A DNA stretch of 36,188 nucleotides from a virus. Under the pieces are notes generated by a model. That model did no database searches. It was not told where the DNA came from and saw only the letters and a program-made list of their open reading frames with translations. This document shows, piece by piece, positions 23,683-31,251 of the stretch. The translations under genes were made by a program, and so were the position numbers. How positions within the stretch are numbered: position 1 is the stretch's first letter; every line of letters begins with the position of its first letter. The stretch is taken from the IMG/VR virus record IMGVR_UViG_3300032334_001196, positions 1 to 36,188 of that record. One strand, given 5' to 3'.

Positions 23683-24608
23683 TTGGATACAACAGACTAG
23701 GTATTAATGGACGACTAGCAAATCAAATGTTCCAGTATGCTTCATTGAGAGGCATTGCAGCAAAACATGGATATGATTGGTGTATTCCACCAAGAGATAG
23801 GCAAACCTATCAAATGGCAGAATACATTTTAATGGATGGATTTAAACTTCCCCACGTGAAAGAGAATAATATTGGATTTGTCCCAGAAAATTTTCCAACA
23901 CGTGATGAACCATGCCATGATTTTGATGAAGAACTTTTTGAAAATTGTCCAGACAATATAAACCTTGAAGGATTTAGACAATCTGAAAAGTACTTCAAAC
24001 ATATTGAAAAAGAAATTCGAGAAGACTTTGAATTCGTTGATGATATCTATGAACCATGCAAAGAGTTCATATCACAATTCGATGATAATATTATTTTTCT
24101 CCATGTAAGAAGGGCAGACGCTACTGGAAGACCTCATCAATACCCTGTCGCTGGAATTGAGTGGTATGAAAAAATGTTGAAGGAAAATTTTTCGGATGAT
24201 GTTCCCGTTCTTGTTTTAACCGATAAGTTAGACTGGGTTCAGGAACAAAAACTATTCAAACAAGATAGATTCTTTATATCAGAGCAGAGAGAATATTCAA
24301 CTCAAGCGGTTTGGAACGGTAGAGGAAAGATGGAATATAGTCTATCTCCTTGGATTGATCTGTGCCTTATGAGTTTGTGTAATGGATCTATTTTCCCAAA
24401 TAGTACCTATGGTTGGTGGGGATCTTGGTTGCAGAAAAATAAAAAGTATTCAACCGTTTATCAACATCCTTATTTTGGTCCTTTCTTTACGGATCAACAT
24501 GATTGTTATAGAGACCTGAAAGATTTGTATCCTGACGGATGGATTAGAGGGCATCTTCCAGAGGAGTTTATTGATAAGGAATATACTGCCTCTGAAAATG
24601 AACTATGA
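23679..24608 (+). CDS. GT11 glycosyltransferase (alpha-1,2-fucosyltransferase-like)
   Basis: 309 residues. GRLANQMFQYASLRGIA at the start, FLHVRRAD near residue 142 and FPNSTYGWWGSWL near residue 245 are the three GT11 motifs; HVRRAD is the GDP-fucose-binding site. It is a paralogue of the gene at 26252, sharing FDEELF, EKYFKH and EREIRED-like stretches. It has a charged C-terminal tail not present in the paralogue. Donor is probably GDP-L-fucose or a related GDP-deoxysugar. Confidence 0.9.
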   Translation: MIGYNRLGINGRLANQMFQYASLRGIAAKHGYDWCIPPRDRQTYQMAEYILMDGFKLPHVKENNIGFVPENFPTRDEPCHDFDEELFENCPDNINLEGFRQSEKYFKHIEKEIREDFEFVDDIYEPCKEFISQFDDNIIFLHVRRADATGRPHQYPVAGIEWYEKMLKENFSDDVPVLVLTDKLDWVQEQKLFKQDRFFISEQREYSTQAVWNGRGKMEYSLSPWIDLCLMSLCNGSIFPNSTYGWWGSWLQKNKKYSTVYQHPYFGPFFTDQHDCYRDLKDLYPDGWIRGHLPEEFIDKEYTASENEL

Positions 24609-25414
24609 TGGATTTAACATTTATCATTCCAACAAGAATTGAAACAGAAGATAGATTAAGAAATATTATATCTTCTGTTTCTTATTTGTTAAAACATATA
24701 CCTGCCAAAGTTCTTGTAAAAGAAGTTTCTTCACATGCAACATTTAAATTCAGAGCTTTACCTGAAATTAAAAAGCATGTCGATACTTCTAATCTAGACT
24801 ATATTTTTGAGCAAACTAATGATAATCTTTTTTGCAAGAGTAAAGTTTTAAATGATTTAATTCTTGCTGCCGATACAAAAATTGTCGCTAACTATGATGC
24901 TGATTGCATTTTACCAATTTCATCTTATCATGAGGCATATGAATTAATTGATAAAGGGCAAGCTGATGTTGTCTACCCTTATGGGTGTGGAGTTTATCAA
25001 TGGAAAGCAGAATATAATAGTGAAATTTTTGAGACCTTTATAAGTCAACTAGATACTAGTGTATTGGATAAAAATAAGACCTTATCAAATTCAACGATTG
25101 GTTGGACGCAATTTATTGATCGCCAAACTTATATTGATTCTTACATGATGAATGAAAACTTTGTTTCTTGGGGTTGTGAAGATGATGAGTTTTATTTCCG
25201 TATGAGCACTCTTGGTAATCGTATTGCTAGAGTTAATAACTATGTCTACCATTTGGAACATGGTCGAACTTATAATTCCTGGTTTAGTAATCCAAACTTT
25301 AATAACAACCAAATACTCTGGAATAAAATTAAGACATTTGACAAAAGACAATTAGTGCAGTATTATGAAAGTCAAGGTTATGTTAAAAACCTTAGAATGC
25401 AAATATTAAAATGA
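24605..25414 (+). CDS. GT2-like glycosyltransferase
   Basis: 269 residues. LTFIIPTRIETEDRLRNI is the N-terminal GT-A strand, IVANYDADCILP near residue 97 has the DxD, and FVSWGCEDDEFYFRM near residue 185 resembles the WGxEDxD acceptor motif of galactosyltransferases (GT7/GT27 relatives). No membrane segment. It sits between a GT11 and an SDR with ATGA overlaps on both sides. Likely transfers a hexose or hexosamine; specificity unknown. Confidence 0.75.
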   Translation: MMDLTFIIPTRIETEDRLRNIISSVSYLLKHIPAKVLVKEVSSHATFKFRALPEIKKHVDTSNLDYIFEQTNDNLFCKSKVLNDLILAADTKIVANYDADCILPISSYHEAYELIDKGQADVVYPYGCGVYQWKAEYNSEIFETFISQLDTSVLDKNKTLSNSTIGWTQFIDRQTYIDSYMMNENFVSWGCEDDEFYFRMSTLGNRIARVNNYVYHLEHGRTYNSWFSNPNFNNNQILWNKIKTFDKRQLVQYYESQGYVKNLRMQILK

Positions 25415-26265
25415 AAAAAATATTAGTTCTTGGATCTAGCGGTCAGATCGGAGATTATCTGACAGAATACCTTCGTAAGAAAGGTCATGAAGTTTCAGAG
25501 TTTGATATTGTGAATGGTGAGGAAGAAGACCTTACTAAAATTCCTAATATTAAACTGATGCATGATATTAGTCTTGCAGACTTTGTATTCTTCTTAGCAT
25601 TTGATGTTGGTGGATCTCGATACCTGAAGAAGTATCAACACACCTATGACTTCATCAATAATAACATTCGACTGATGGCAAATGTTTTTCAGTATCTTGC
25701 TGAATACCGTAAACCATTTGTCTTTGCTTCATCTCAAATGAGTAATATGGGACATTCTCCCTATGGTGTCTTGAAGAAAGTAGGAGAACTATATACTCAA
25801 ACTCTTGGGGGTCTAACCGTCAAGTTCTGGAATGTCTATGGCGTAGAGAAAGACGTAGAAAAATCACACGTTATCACCGACCTTATTCGTAGAGGATTTG
25901 AAGAGGGTGAATTTGAAATGCTTACGGATGGAACTGAAGAAAGGCAGTTTCTTTATGCGGAAGATTGTTGTGAAGGTTTAGAAACTGTTATGAATTGCTA
26001 CGATAATTTCAAACCAACAGATTCATTGCATATTACATCATTTAGAACTGATTCTATTAAGAGTGTTGCTGAAATAATTAAGGGCCAATTTAATTTAATT
26101 GGTAAATATGATGTAAAAATCAAACCAGGTATTGCTAAAGATAGTGTCCAAATGGATAAACGAAATGAAGCAGATACCTATATTACCGGATGGTGGATGC
26201 CCAAAACTCCACTTGATCAAGGTATCGCAAAAGTATTTGAGGAAATGAAGAATGATTGGATTTAA
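25411..26265 (+). CDS. NAD-dependent epimerase/dehydratase (SDR)
   Basis: 284 residues. VLGSSGQIGDYLTEYLRKKG is the NAD loop near residue 5. FASSQMSNMG has the catalytic Ser and HSPYGVLKKVGE the YxxxK motif. FWNVYGVEKD matches epimerases, and RQFLYAEDCCEGL is the conserved C-terminal strand. Base composition here and in the next gene is less AT-rich than in the middle of the block. Sugar-nucleotide substrate unknown. Overlaps the next gene by 14 bases. Confidence 0.8.
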   Translation: MKKILVLGSSGQIGDYLTEYLRKKGHEVSEFDIVNGEEEDLTKIPNIKLMHDISLADFVFFLAFDVGGSRYLKKYQHTYDFINNNIRLMANVFQYLAEYRKPFVFASSQMSNMGHSPYGVLKKVGELYTQTLGGLTVKFWNVYGVEKDVEKSHVITDLIRRGFEEGEFEMLTDGTEERQFLYAEDCCEGLETVMNCYDNFKPTDSLHITSFRTDSIKSVAEIIKGQFNLIGKYDVKIKPGIAKDSVQMDKRNEADTYITGWWMPKTPLDQGIAKVFEEMKNDWI

Positions 26266-27130
26266 TCACATTGGAACTATGGGTCGGTTGGGAAATCAGA
26301 TGTTCCAACATGCTTCAACAAAAGGTATTGCTAGAAAATTAGGATTAGAATATTGTATTCCTCCGGCAGATAGACTTGATTTTCAGATTGATAACTATGG
26401 ATTGTTCGAAGCATTTGAAATGTCAAATGTCGATCACGTTCAATTTTTGAATAATGGAAATGCTCCAGTTGTTCAGGAACGACATTTCCATTTTGATGAG
26501 GAATTATTTACTCTTTGTCCAGACCATGTTACTCTGAATGGATTTTTTCAAACCGAAAAATACTTTAAACACGTTGAACGTGAGATTAGAGAAGATTATA
26601 CCTTTAGACCAGAATGGATTGGACCTTGTACAGAGTTTATGAGTCAGTTTGAGGATCAAGAAGTAATCTTTCTTCATGTTCGTAGGGGTGATCCTAATCT
26701 TGCGGATAAACGTGGATTTAAATGGGCATATGTAAATATTCAGGATCAACATCCTGTTCAACCTCTTGATTATTACGAAAATGCTCTCAAGCAGTTCCCA
26801 GAAGACTATCCAGTTCTTGTATTTTCGGATTCGATTGATTGGTGTAAGGAGCAAGAGATCTTTAAACCAGATCGTTTTATGTTCTCCGAACCAGAAGATA
26901 AATACGACGATGGTGCATTGGTTCCTTATGTTGATCTATGTATTATGTCTTTGTGTTCTCATGCAATTATAGCAAATAGTTCCCTTTCTTGGTGGGGAGC
27001 TTGGTTGCAGAAGAATCCAAATAAGAAAGTAATTGCACCTAAGATGTGGTTCGGTCCCGTATACAGTCAACACAACACAAAAGATTTGATCCCAGAGTCA
27101 TGGACAATAATTAACGATGGACAAGAATAA
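26252..27130 (+). CDS. GT11 glycosyltransferase, second copy
   Basis: 292 residues. It carries the same three motifs as the gene at 23679: GRLGNQMFQHASTKGIA, FLHVRRGD near residue 142 and ANSSLSWWGAWLQ near residue 235. Both paralogues also share CIPP.DR, FDEELF and PVLV...DWV/C..Q. Protein divergence is clear, so the duplication is not recent. It overlaps its neighbours by 14 bases at both ends. Two GT11 enzymes may add deoxyhexoses at two positions of the polymer. Confidence 0.9.
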   Translation: MIGFNHIGTMGRLGNQMFQHASTKGIARKLGLEYCIPPADRLDFQIDNYGLFEAFEMSNVDHVQFLNNGNAPVVQERHFHFDEELFTLCPDHVTLNGFFQTEKYFKHVEREIREDYTFRPEWIGPCTEFMSQFEDQEVIFLHVRRGDPNLADKRGFKWAYVNIQDQHPVQPLDYYENALKQFPEDYPVLVFSDSIDWCKEQEIFKPDRFMFSEPEDKYDDGALVPYVDLCIMSLCSHAIIANSSLSWWGAWLQKNPNKKVIAPKMWFGPVYSQHNTKDLIPESWTIINDGQE

Positions 27131-27905
27131 ATCAATACCTAAAATCAAAGGATTTCCACAGATTTTGTGGTTGAATTTGGATAATGATACTCATCGTCGT
27201 GAGTATATGGAGGAGCAATTTCAATATTGGGAAATTGAAAATCATACTCGTATTTCTGGATATGATGGTAGAGTGGATGATGTATGTGAGCATTTAAGTG
27301 GACGTGTTCCAGACAATATGACACAAAATGAAATTGGATGTTGTATTTCTCATCTCAAAGCAATTAAATATTTTTATGAAGAAACAACTGATGATTATAT
27401 TCTTATTACAGAAGACGATGTTGTTTTGGATATTGTAAAATATTGGAACTTTTCTTGGAAAGATTTTATTTCACATCTTCCTCATGATTGGGATTGCGTT
27501 CAATTGACAACTATTTGTACTGGTAATATTCATGTTACCTTGCATCATTATTTCATTAATGATTTTTCTGCAGCAGCATATTTGATTACTAGACACCATG
27601 CTGCAAAAATTATTAAAAATCATGTTCGTGGTGAAAAATTTAAACTTGACAATGGTGTAAAACCAAGAGCAGTTTCAGAAGATACTATATTTGGATCTGG
27701 TAAAACATATTCCATTCCTCTTTTTCTTTATCGACTTGATCTTGGGTCTGCAATTCATCCAGAGCATATTGACATTTATCACAAAGGAAGTCATGATGCT
27801 CTTCTTGATTATTGGAAGAATCAGGGATGTCAAAGAGGCATTAAAGAATTGATGGAATATGATCCTTATCTTAATAGGATTTCAGAACCAACACAAAGTG
27901 CTTGA
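27117..27905 (+). CDS. GT25-like LPS glycosyltransferase
   Basis: 262 residues. ILWLNLDNDTHRREYMEEQF at the start, NEIGCCISHLKAIKYFYEE near residue 75, and DYILITEDDVVLDI with the metal-binding EDD near residue 100 are the GT25 hallmarks. AAAYLITRHHAAKII near residue 160 fits the C-terminal half. The family transfers galactose or glucose to LPS cores. It is the last gene of the block, and its TGA stop is part of the -35 box of the hli promoter. Confidence 0.85.
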   Translation: MDKNKSIPKIKGFPQILWLNLDNDTHRREYMEEQFQYWEIENHTRISGYDGRVDDVCEHLSGRVPDNMTQNEIGCCISHLKAIKYFYEETTDDYILITEDDVVLDIVKYWNFSWKDFISHLPHDWDCVQLTTICTGNIHVTLHHYFINDFSAAAYLITRHHAAKIIKNHVRGEKFKLDNGVKPRAVSEDTIFGSGKTYSIPLFLYRLDLGSAIHPEHIDIYHKGSHDALLDYWKNQGCQRGIKELMEYDPYLNRISEPTQSA

Positions 27906-27930
27906 CACCCCTTTATTTTTGCTATATAAT
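27902..27930 (+). promoter_or_regulatory. Consensus sigma-70 promoter for hli
   Basis: TTGACA (27902-27907) and TATAAT (27925-27930) with a 17-base spacer: both boxes are perfect. The stop codon of the GT25 gene is inside the -35 box. The start site is about 20 bases before the hli ATG. Confidence 0.9.
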
Positions 27931-27958
27931 TGTGTAATGTTTCTTAACAAAACGGAAA

Positions 27959-28168
27959 ATGACTGTAACGACTAATGAGTTCGGGCAACAAAACATGTTT
28001 GCTAAAGAACCCAAGATGTACATCTCTGATGCCGATGCCATCAAGTATGGTATGATGACTCATAACGAACGAGCAGAACTTGCTAACGGTCGTTGGGCAA
28101 TGCTTGGCATCATTGCTGGACTTGTATCTTATGCTATTACTGGACATCTCTTCTTTGGTGTAGTATGA
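27959..28168 (+). CDS. hli: High-light-inducible protein
   Basis: 69 residues. The C-terminal helix ERAELANGRWAMLGIIAGLV is the chlorophyll-binding motif (ExxNGRxAMxG) followed by a short membrane end. The 35-residue N-terminal arm is polar. Hli proteins bind chlorophyll and carotenoid and quench excess light energy at photosystem II. Phage copies are thought to protect the photosystems during infection, alongside the phage-encoded D1. Its strong promoter suggests early or continuous expression. Its stop overlaps the following start. Confidence 0.95.
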   Translation: MTVTTNEFGQQNMFAKEPKMYISDADAIKYGMMTHNERAELANGRWAMLGIIAGLVSYAITGHLFFGVV

Positions 28169-28254
28169 TGAGTGAAGCAATCTTTACCATCACAAGCATT
28201 GCCTTCTTTGTGCTTCTTGCACATTCTATTGATCAACTTTCAGAAACTTACTAA
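28165..28254 (+). CDS. 29-residue single-pass membrane peptide between hli genes
   Basis: Starts as ATGATG overlapping the hli stop. The product is MMSEAIFTITSIAFFVLLAH followed by a short polar end (SIDQLSETY): one hydrophobic helix with charged ends. Size and shape recall the tiny subunits of photosystem II or cytochrome b6f, but no specific match is recognised. It is coupled to hli on one side and has the next hli 11 bases downstream, so a role with the photosystem is likely by context only. Confidence 0.6.
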   Translation: MMSEAIFTITSIAFFVLLAHSIDQLSETY

Positions 28255-28265
28255 GGAGAACTAAA

Positions 28266-28385
28266 ATGAAATTCGGATTTACACCTGAGGGAGAGATTTT
28301 AAATGGTCGCCTCGCTATGCTTGGATTTGTAATCGCAGTTGGAACCTATCTTACCACTGGGCAACTAGTTCCTGGAGTATGGTGA
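28266..28385 (+). CDS. hli: Minimal high-light-inducible protein
   Basis: 39 residues. GEILNGRLAMLGFVIAVGTY contains the ExxNGRxAMxGF chlorophyll-binding motif with almost no N-terminal arm, close to the minimum for one pigment-binding helix. A ribosome site (AAGGAG) precedes it. It forms a three-gene cassette with the hli and the small membrane peptide upstream and ends before a strong terminator. Confidence 0.93.
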   Translation: MKFGFTPEGEILNGRLAMLGFVIAVGTYLTTGQLVPGVW

Positions 28386-28413
28386 AATACTAATAAAATA
28401 AGTAATCATACTT

Positions 28414-28447
28414 ATCCCCGCTCTAAATACGAGTGGGGATTTTTTTT
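28414..28447 (+). terminator. Strong terminator with TAAATAC loop
   Basis: ATCCCCGCTC / GAGTGGGGAT forms a ten-pair stem with one G-T pair around TAAATAC, followed by seven T. The apex contains CTAAATA, the late promoter motif. The remaining gap to 28523 is AT-rich, with nothing else recognised. Confidence 0.9.
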
Positions 28448-28522
28448 ATTTGGATGATTTATCATATTTTCCAAATTTATTTTTCAATTTTTGTTGTTGT
28501 TTTGTTAATAAAAGCAGCAATC

Positions 28523-28530
28523 TCTAAATA
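28523..28530 (+). promoter_or_regulatory. Late promoter motif TCTAAATA for the lysis genes
   Basis: TCTAAATA, 25 bases before the ATG at 28555 and downstream of a strong terminator, so the lysis module would be transcribed independently and late. Confidence 0.6.
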
Positions 28531-28554
28531 GGATAGTGTTATAAATGAGGTAAA

Positions 28555-29226
28555 ATGACCTTAGATCTTCATAACTTTTTTAAGTATTATGATGATGGTA
28601 ATGCAAATCATGTAGCAGCAGTTCAATGGTTAGAGGATAACTTACCTGCTGAATTTCTGGATGATTCTGAGACTGAATGGATTGGGATGTTCAGAACAAA
28701 ACCGCCAACACCATCAGTATTGTCGGTTCCCTACTTCAATCAAGTAGACAACTATAGAGATGCACATCGCACATGCAACTCTTCATCGTGTGCTATGTGC
28801 CTTGCTTTCCTCAAACCAGGAAGCATCAAAGGTGATGATGAGTATGTTAAGAAAGTATTTGCCATTGGTGACACAACTGATCACTCAGTTCAAACCAAGG
28901 TTCTACAAGGTTATGGTATTAAGTCACACTTTAGTTACAATCTTTCTTTCTCTGATATTGATAAGAGTTTGGATGCTGGCAAACCCGTCGTTATTGGTAT
29001 TCTTCACAGGGGTTCTCTTTCTTCACCTACTGGTGGGCACATGTGTGTAATTATTGGTAAGACACCAGATGGTAAAGGATATTATGTTAACGATCCTTAT
29101 GGTTCGTTAAATGATAACTATACTGGACCAGTAGAAAATGGTAAGAAGACCATTTATACCAAAGCAGTTCTTAAGCATCGTTGGTGCCCAGGTGGCAGCG
29201 ATGGTTGGGGTCGCATTTTCGATTGA
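28555..29226 (+). CDS. C39-like peptidase with N-terminal phage module
   Basis: 223 residues. Residues 1-50 (LHNFFKYYDDGNANHVAAVQ, then WLEDNLPAEFLDD) form a module also at the start of the next gene. Residues of about 60-223 match the papain-like Peptidase_C39_2 fold: VPYFNQVDNYRD, SSSCAMC with likely nucleophile Cys79, GGHMCVI with His162, and VNDPYGS with Asp180. The enzyme may cut a peptide bond in peptidoglycan cross-links or process a protein. Directly upstream of the lysozyme, so an envelope target is plausible. Confidence 0.75.
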   Translation: MTLDLHNFFKYYDDGNANHVAAVQWLEDNLPAEFLDDSETEWIGMFRTKPPTPSVLSVPYFNQVDNYRDAHRTCNSSSCAMCLAFLKPGSIKGDDEYVKKVFAIGDTTDHSVQTKVLQGYGIKSHFSYNLSFSDIDKSLDAGKPVVIGILHRGSLSSPTGGHMCVIIGKTPDGKGYYVNDPYGSLNDNYTGPVENGKKTIYTKAVLKHRWCPGGSDGWGRIFD

Positions 29227-29244
29227 TACATAAGGAGAAAACTA

Positions 29245-29916
29245 ATGGCACGTATCGACTTACACAACTTCTTCAAGTTTTACGACGAGAAGAATCCTAA
29301 TCACATCAAAGCAGTTCAGTGGTTAGAAGATAACCTACCTGTTAAGTACCTTGAGGATAACATTGATTGGGCAGAGATTTATAGAGGAAAAAAGGGTAAT
29401 GCGGCACCAGCATCTACATCAACTGCTTCTGCTCCTGTAGCAGGTGGTGATGATATGCCTATGATGGGTCTAAAACTTATTAAAGAGTTTGAAGGATGCC
29501 ATCTAAAAGCATATCCAGATCCTCTATCTGGTGGTCTTCCAATCACGATTGGTTGGGGAACCACTCGTAAGAAGGATGGATCACCATTCCATATGGGTGA
29601 TACTATCACTCAACAGGAAGCAGATGAGTTATTGATTACTCAATGTAAGAACCAGTTTCTTCCATCACTTCGTAAAATTCCACACTGGAATGAAATGTCT
29701 GACGGCAAAAGAGGAGCACTTCTCTCCTTTGCTTATAATCTTGGTGCTGGTTTCTATGGTGGTGACAATTTCAATACTATTACACGCACACTGAAGAATA
29801 AAGAATGGGACAAAGTTCCAGATGCTTTATATCTCTACCGTAATCCTGGATCTAATGTAGAAGCAGGACTTGCTCGTAGAAGAAAAGCAGAAGGTGAATC
29901 TTGGAAAAAAGGTTAA
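29245..29916 (+). CDS. GH24 phage lysozyme with the same N-terminal module
   Basis: 223 residues. Residues 4-50 repeat the module of the preceding gene (LHNFFKFYDEKNPNHIKAVQ...). A Pro/Ala/Ser linker follows (about 52-68). Residues of about 73-223 are a GH24 muramidase: LIKEFEG with catalytic Glu83, YPDP with Asp92, ITIGWGTT with Thr101, and NLGAGFYGG and GLARRRKAE in the C-terminal lobe. It cuts the glycan backbone of peptidoglycan. No signal peptide, so it needs the holin-like protein encoded next for release. Ribosome site AAGGAG. Confidence 0.92.
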   Translation: MARIDLHNFFKFYDEKNPNHIKAVQWLEDNLPVKYLEDNIDWAEIYRGKKGNAAPASTSTASAPVAGGDDMPMMGLKLIKEFEGCHLKAYPDPLSGGLPITIGWGTTRKKDGSPFHMGDTITQQEADELLITQCKNQFLPSLRKIPHWNEMSDGKRGALLSFAYNLGAGFYGGDNFNTITRTLKNKEWDKVPDALYLYRNPGSNVEAGLARRRKAEGESWKKG

Positions 29917-29958
29917 CCTATCACACAAACTAAAATGAACAACAAAAAGGAAAATGGT

Positions 29959-30294
29959 ATGGGACAATTAATTCGTGTTGTGATTTTGAGTTGGTCTGCC
30001 GCACTACTTACTGCAAGTTATGCTGGTATGTTTGCTAAAATGGATCCTACATTCATTGCTACAGTATTTACTGCTTCTGCTGCCACCTTTGGTATTAATA
30101 CAATGAAGAAAGGTGGTGATGACGATGATGAAAAAAAGGAACTTCCAAGAACTGAGACAGTTGTAGAACCTACACCAGAACCAGTTTGGGAAGACCCAGC
30201 ACCTTCAGGACTTGAGCAAAGAGTTGGTGCTCTGGAAGCAAAAGTAGAAGGTGAAGATGGTGAAGGATTTGTTCAAACTCGTACAGGGGCATAA
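29959..30294 (+). CDS. Holin-like membrane protein
   Basis: 111 residues from the ATG at 29959, which has AAAAGGA seven bases upstream; an ATG at 29935 lacks a ribosome site. Residues of about 4-25 and 29-48 are two hydrophobic helices with a short turn (AKMDP) between them. They are followed by a long acidic tail (DDDDE, then Glu/Pro-rich). Position directly after the lysozyme and two-helix topology suggest a holin. The acidic C-terminus is unlike the basic tails of many holins, so an alternative role as membrane protein remains. Confidence 0.6.
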   Translation: MGQLIRVVILSWSAALLTASYAGMFAKMDPTFIATVFTASAATFGINTMKKGGDDDDEKKELPRTETVVEPTPEPVWEDPAPSGLEQRVGALEAKVEGEDGEGFVQTRTGA

Positions 30295-30309
30295 AACAAA
30301 TGAGGACTT

Positions 30310-30504
30310 ATGGCACGAGAGTGGGACACTCCTAAACGTGAGTGTTGGAACAAACCAATACATCAAATACTTAAAGCAATAGATAATCACACCCGTCTTC
30401 ATTTGGAGACGGGTAATTTTTGGCATGAGGAACAAGCACAGATACTAAGAAAGTATGTTAAAGATTTAAAAGTTTTTATACACAAAGAGGAAGGAAGAGA
30501 ATGA
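30310..30504 (+). CDS. Small conserved protein of the lysis region
   Basis: 64 residues. The product (MAREWDTPKRECWNKPIHQI ... HLETGNFWHEEQAQILRKYV) is helical, rich in His and Trp, without membrane segments. The stop overlaps the next start as ATGA, the beginning of a chain of coupled small genes. Function is unknown. Confidence 0.6.
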   Translation: MAREWDTPKRECWNKPIHQILKAIDNHTRLHLETGNFWHEEQAQILRKYVKDLKVFIHKEEGRE

Positions 30505-30611
30505 CTGATTTTCCTTGGGGAGTTTGCATAATTCTCGGTTCTGGTTTAATTTTTACTTGTTATTGTATTTACTATATACTAAGAATGGCATATTTAGAGG
30601 AAAGGGAATGA
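30501..30611 (+). CDS. 36-residue membrane peptide
   Basis: Starts and ends in ATGA overlaps with its two neighbours, with GGAAGAG upstream. Most of the chain (GVCIILGSGLIFTCYCIYYI) is one hydrophobic helix with three cysteines, followed by a charged end (LRMAYLEERE). Exact coupling on both sides is the main evidence that it is real. It may be an accessory of the holin-like protein. Confidence 0.6.
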   Translation: MTDFPWGVCIILGSGLIFTCYCIYYILRMAYLEERE

Positions 30612-30832
30612 AAGAACTATCACTAATTCTATCAGCACTCAGTTTAACTGTATCTTTAGGTTTAGCAGTTGGTGCTTATATAACCTACAAAAAAGCAGAA
30701 ACGATTATCAATCACCCAGAAGACTTTGTAAGTTCCATCGTAGATAAAGTTGTGGAAGAACAAGTCGGCAAAGCATTTCAAAAATTACCCATTCCCAACC
30801 TAAATACTTCGAAGTTTAAGTTACCATTCTGA
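30608..30832 (+). CDS. 74-residue membrane-anchored protein
   Basis: From the ATG at 30608 with AGGAAAGGG upstream; the frame is open earlier but without a ribosome site. Residues 5-27 form a transmembrane helix (LILSALSLTVSLGLAVGAYI). The rest is an amphipathic, charged domain ending in PIPNLNTSKFKLPF. Its topology suggests an inner-membrane protein with a cytoplasmic tail, possibly part of the lysis machinery. Its stop overlaps the nuclease start as TGATG. Function unknown. Confidence 0.6.
   Translation: MKELSLILSALSLTVSLGLAVGAYITYKKAETIINHPEDFVSSIVDKVVEEQVGKAFQKLPIPNLNTSKFKLPF
30799..30806 (+). promoter_or_regulatory. Late promoter motif CCTAAATA
   Basis: CCTAAATA lies within the end of the preceding gene, 26 bases before the nuclease ATG at 30832. 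A plausible separate late start for the nuclease and the gene after it. Confidence 0.4.
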
Positions 30833-31251
30833 TGGATAATAAGGATCCTTATATTTACAGAATCAAACAGATTTTAAAAGTAGTTGATGGTGATACGATT
30901 GACGCATCAATAGATTTGGGGTTTGATATTGCATTAGAAAAAAGAATTCGTCTTGCTGGTGTAGATACTCCCGAATCAAGAACGGCAGATGTTAATGAGA
31001 AAAAGTATGGGATTGAGTCAAAAGAATGGTTGAAGCATAAAATAGAAAATGCTAAGAACATTTTAATTAAAACTGAGCTTCCAGATAGTACTGAGAAGTA
31101 TGGAAGAATTATTGGTCACCTATTCATTAATGACCAAACAAACTCACTTAATGAACAAATGATTGATGCTGGCATGGCCTGGTCTTACGATGGAGGTGCA
31201 AAGAAGAAAAACTTTGCTGAATTAGATGCCAAACGTACCAGAAATTCCTGA
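30832..31251 (+). CDS. Staphylococcal-nuclease homologue
   Basis: 139 residues. ILKVVDGDTIDASIDLGF is the calcium-binding start, KRIRLAGVDTPESR carries the Arg and Glu of the active site, and EKYGRIIGHLFI the second Arg. LNEQMIDAGMAWSYDGG is the C-terminal helix. The fold (SNase/OB) cuts DNA or RNA with calcium. It has no signal peptide, so it would act inside the cell or in the virion. Host DNA breakdown is possible. It overlaps the next gene by 26 bases. Confidence 0.9.
   Translation: MDNKDPYIYRIKQILKVVDGDTIDASIDLGFDIALEKRIRLAGVDTPESRTADVNEKKYGIESKEWLKHKIENAKNILIKTELPDSTEKYGRIIGHLFINDQTNSLNEQMIDAGMAWSYDGGAKKKNFAELDAKRTRNS

Noticed and set aside
28421-28430. CTAAATA in the terminator loop as an active late promoter
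   Set aside because: It sits in the apex of a strong terminator and the next gene has its own CTAAATA motif at a better distance; kept only as a curiosity.
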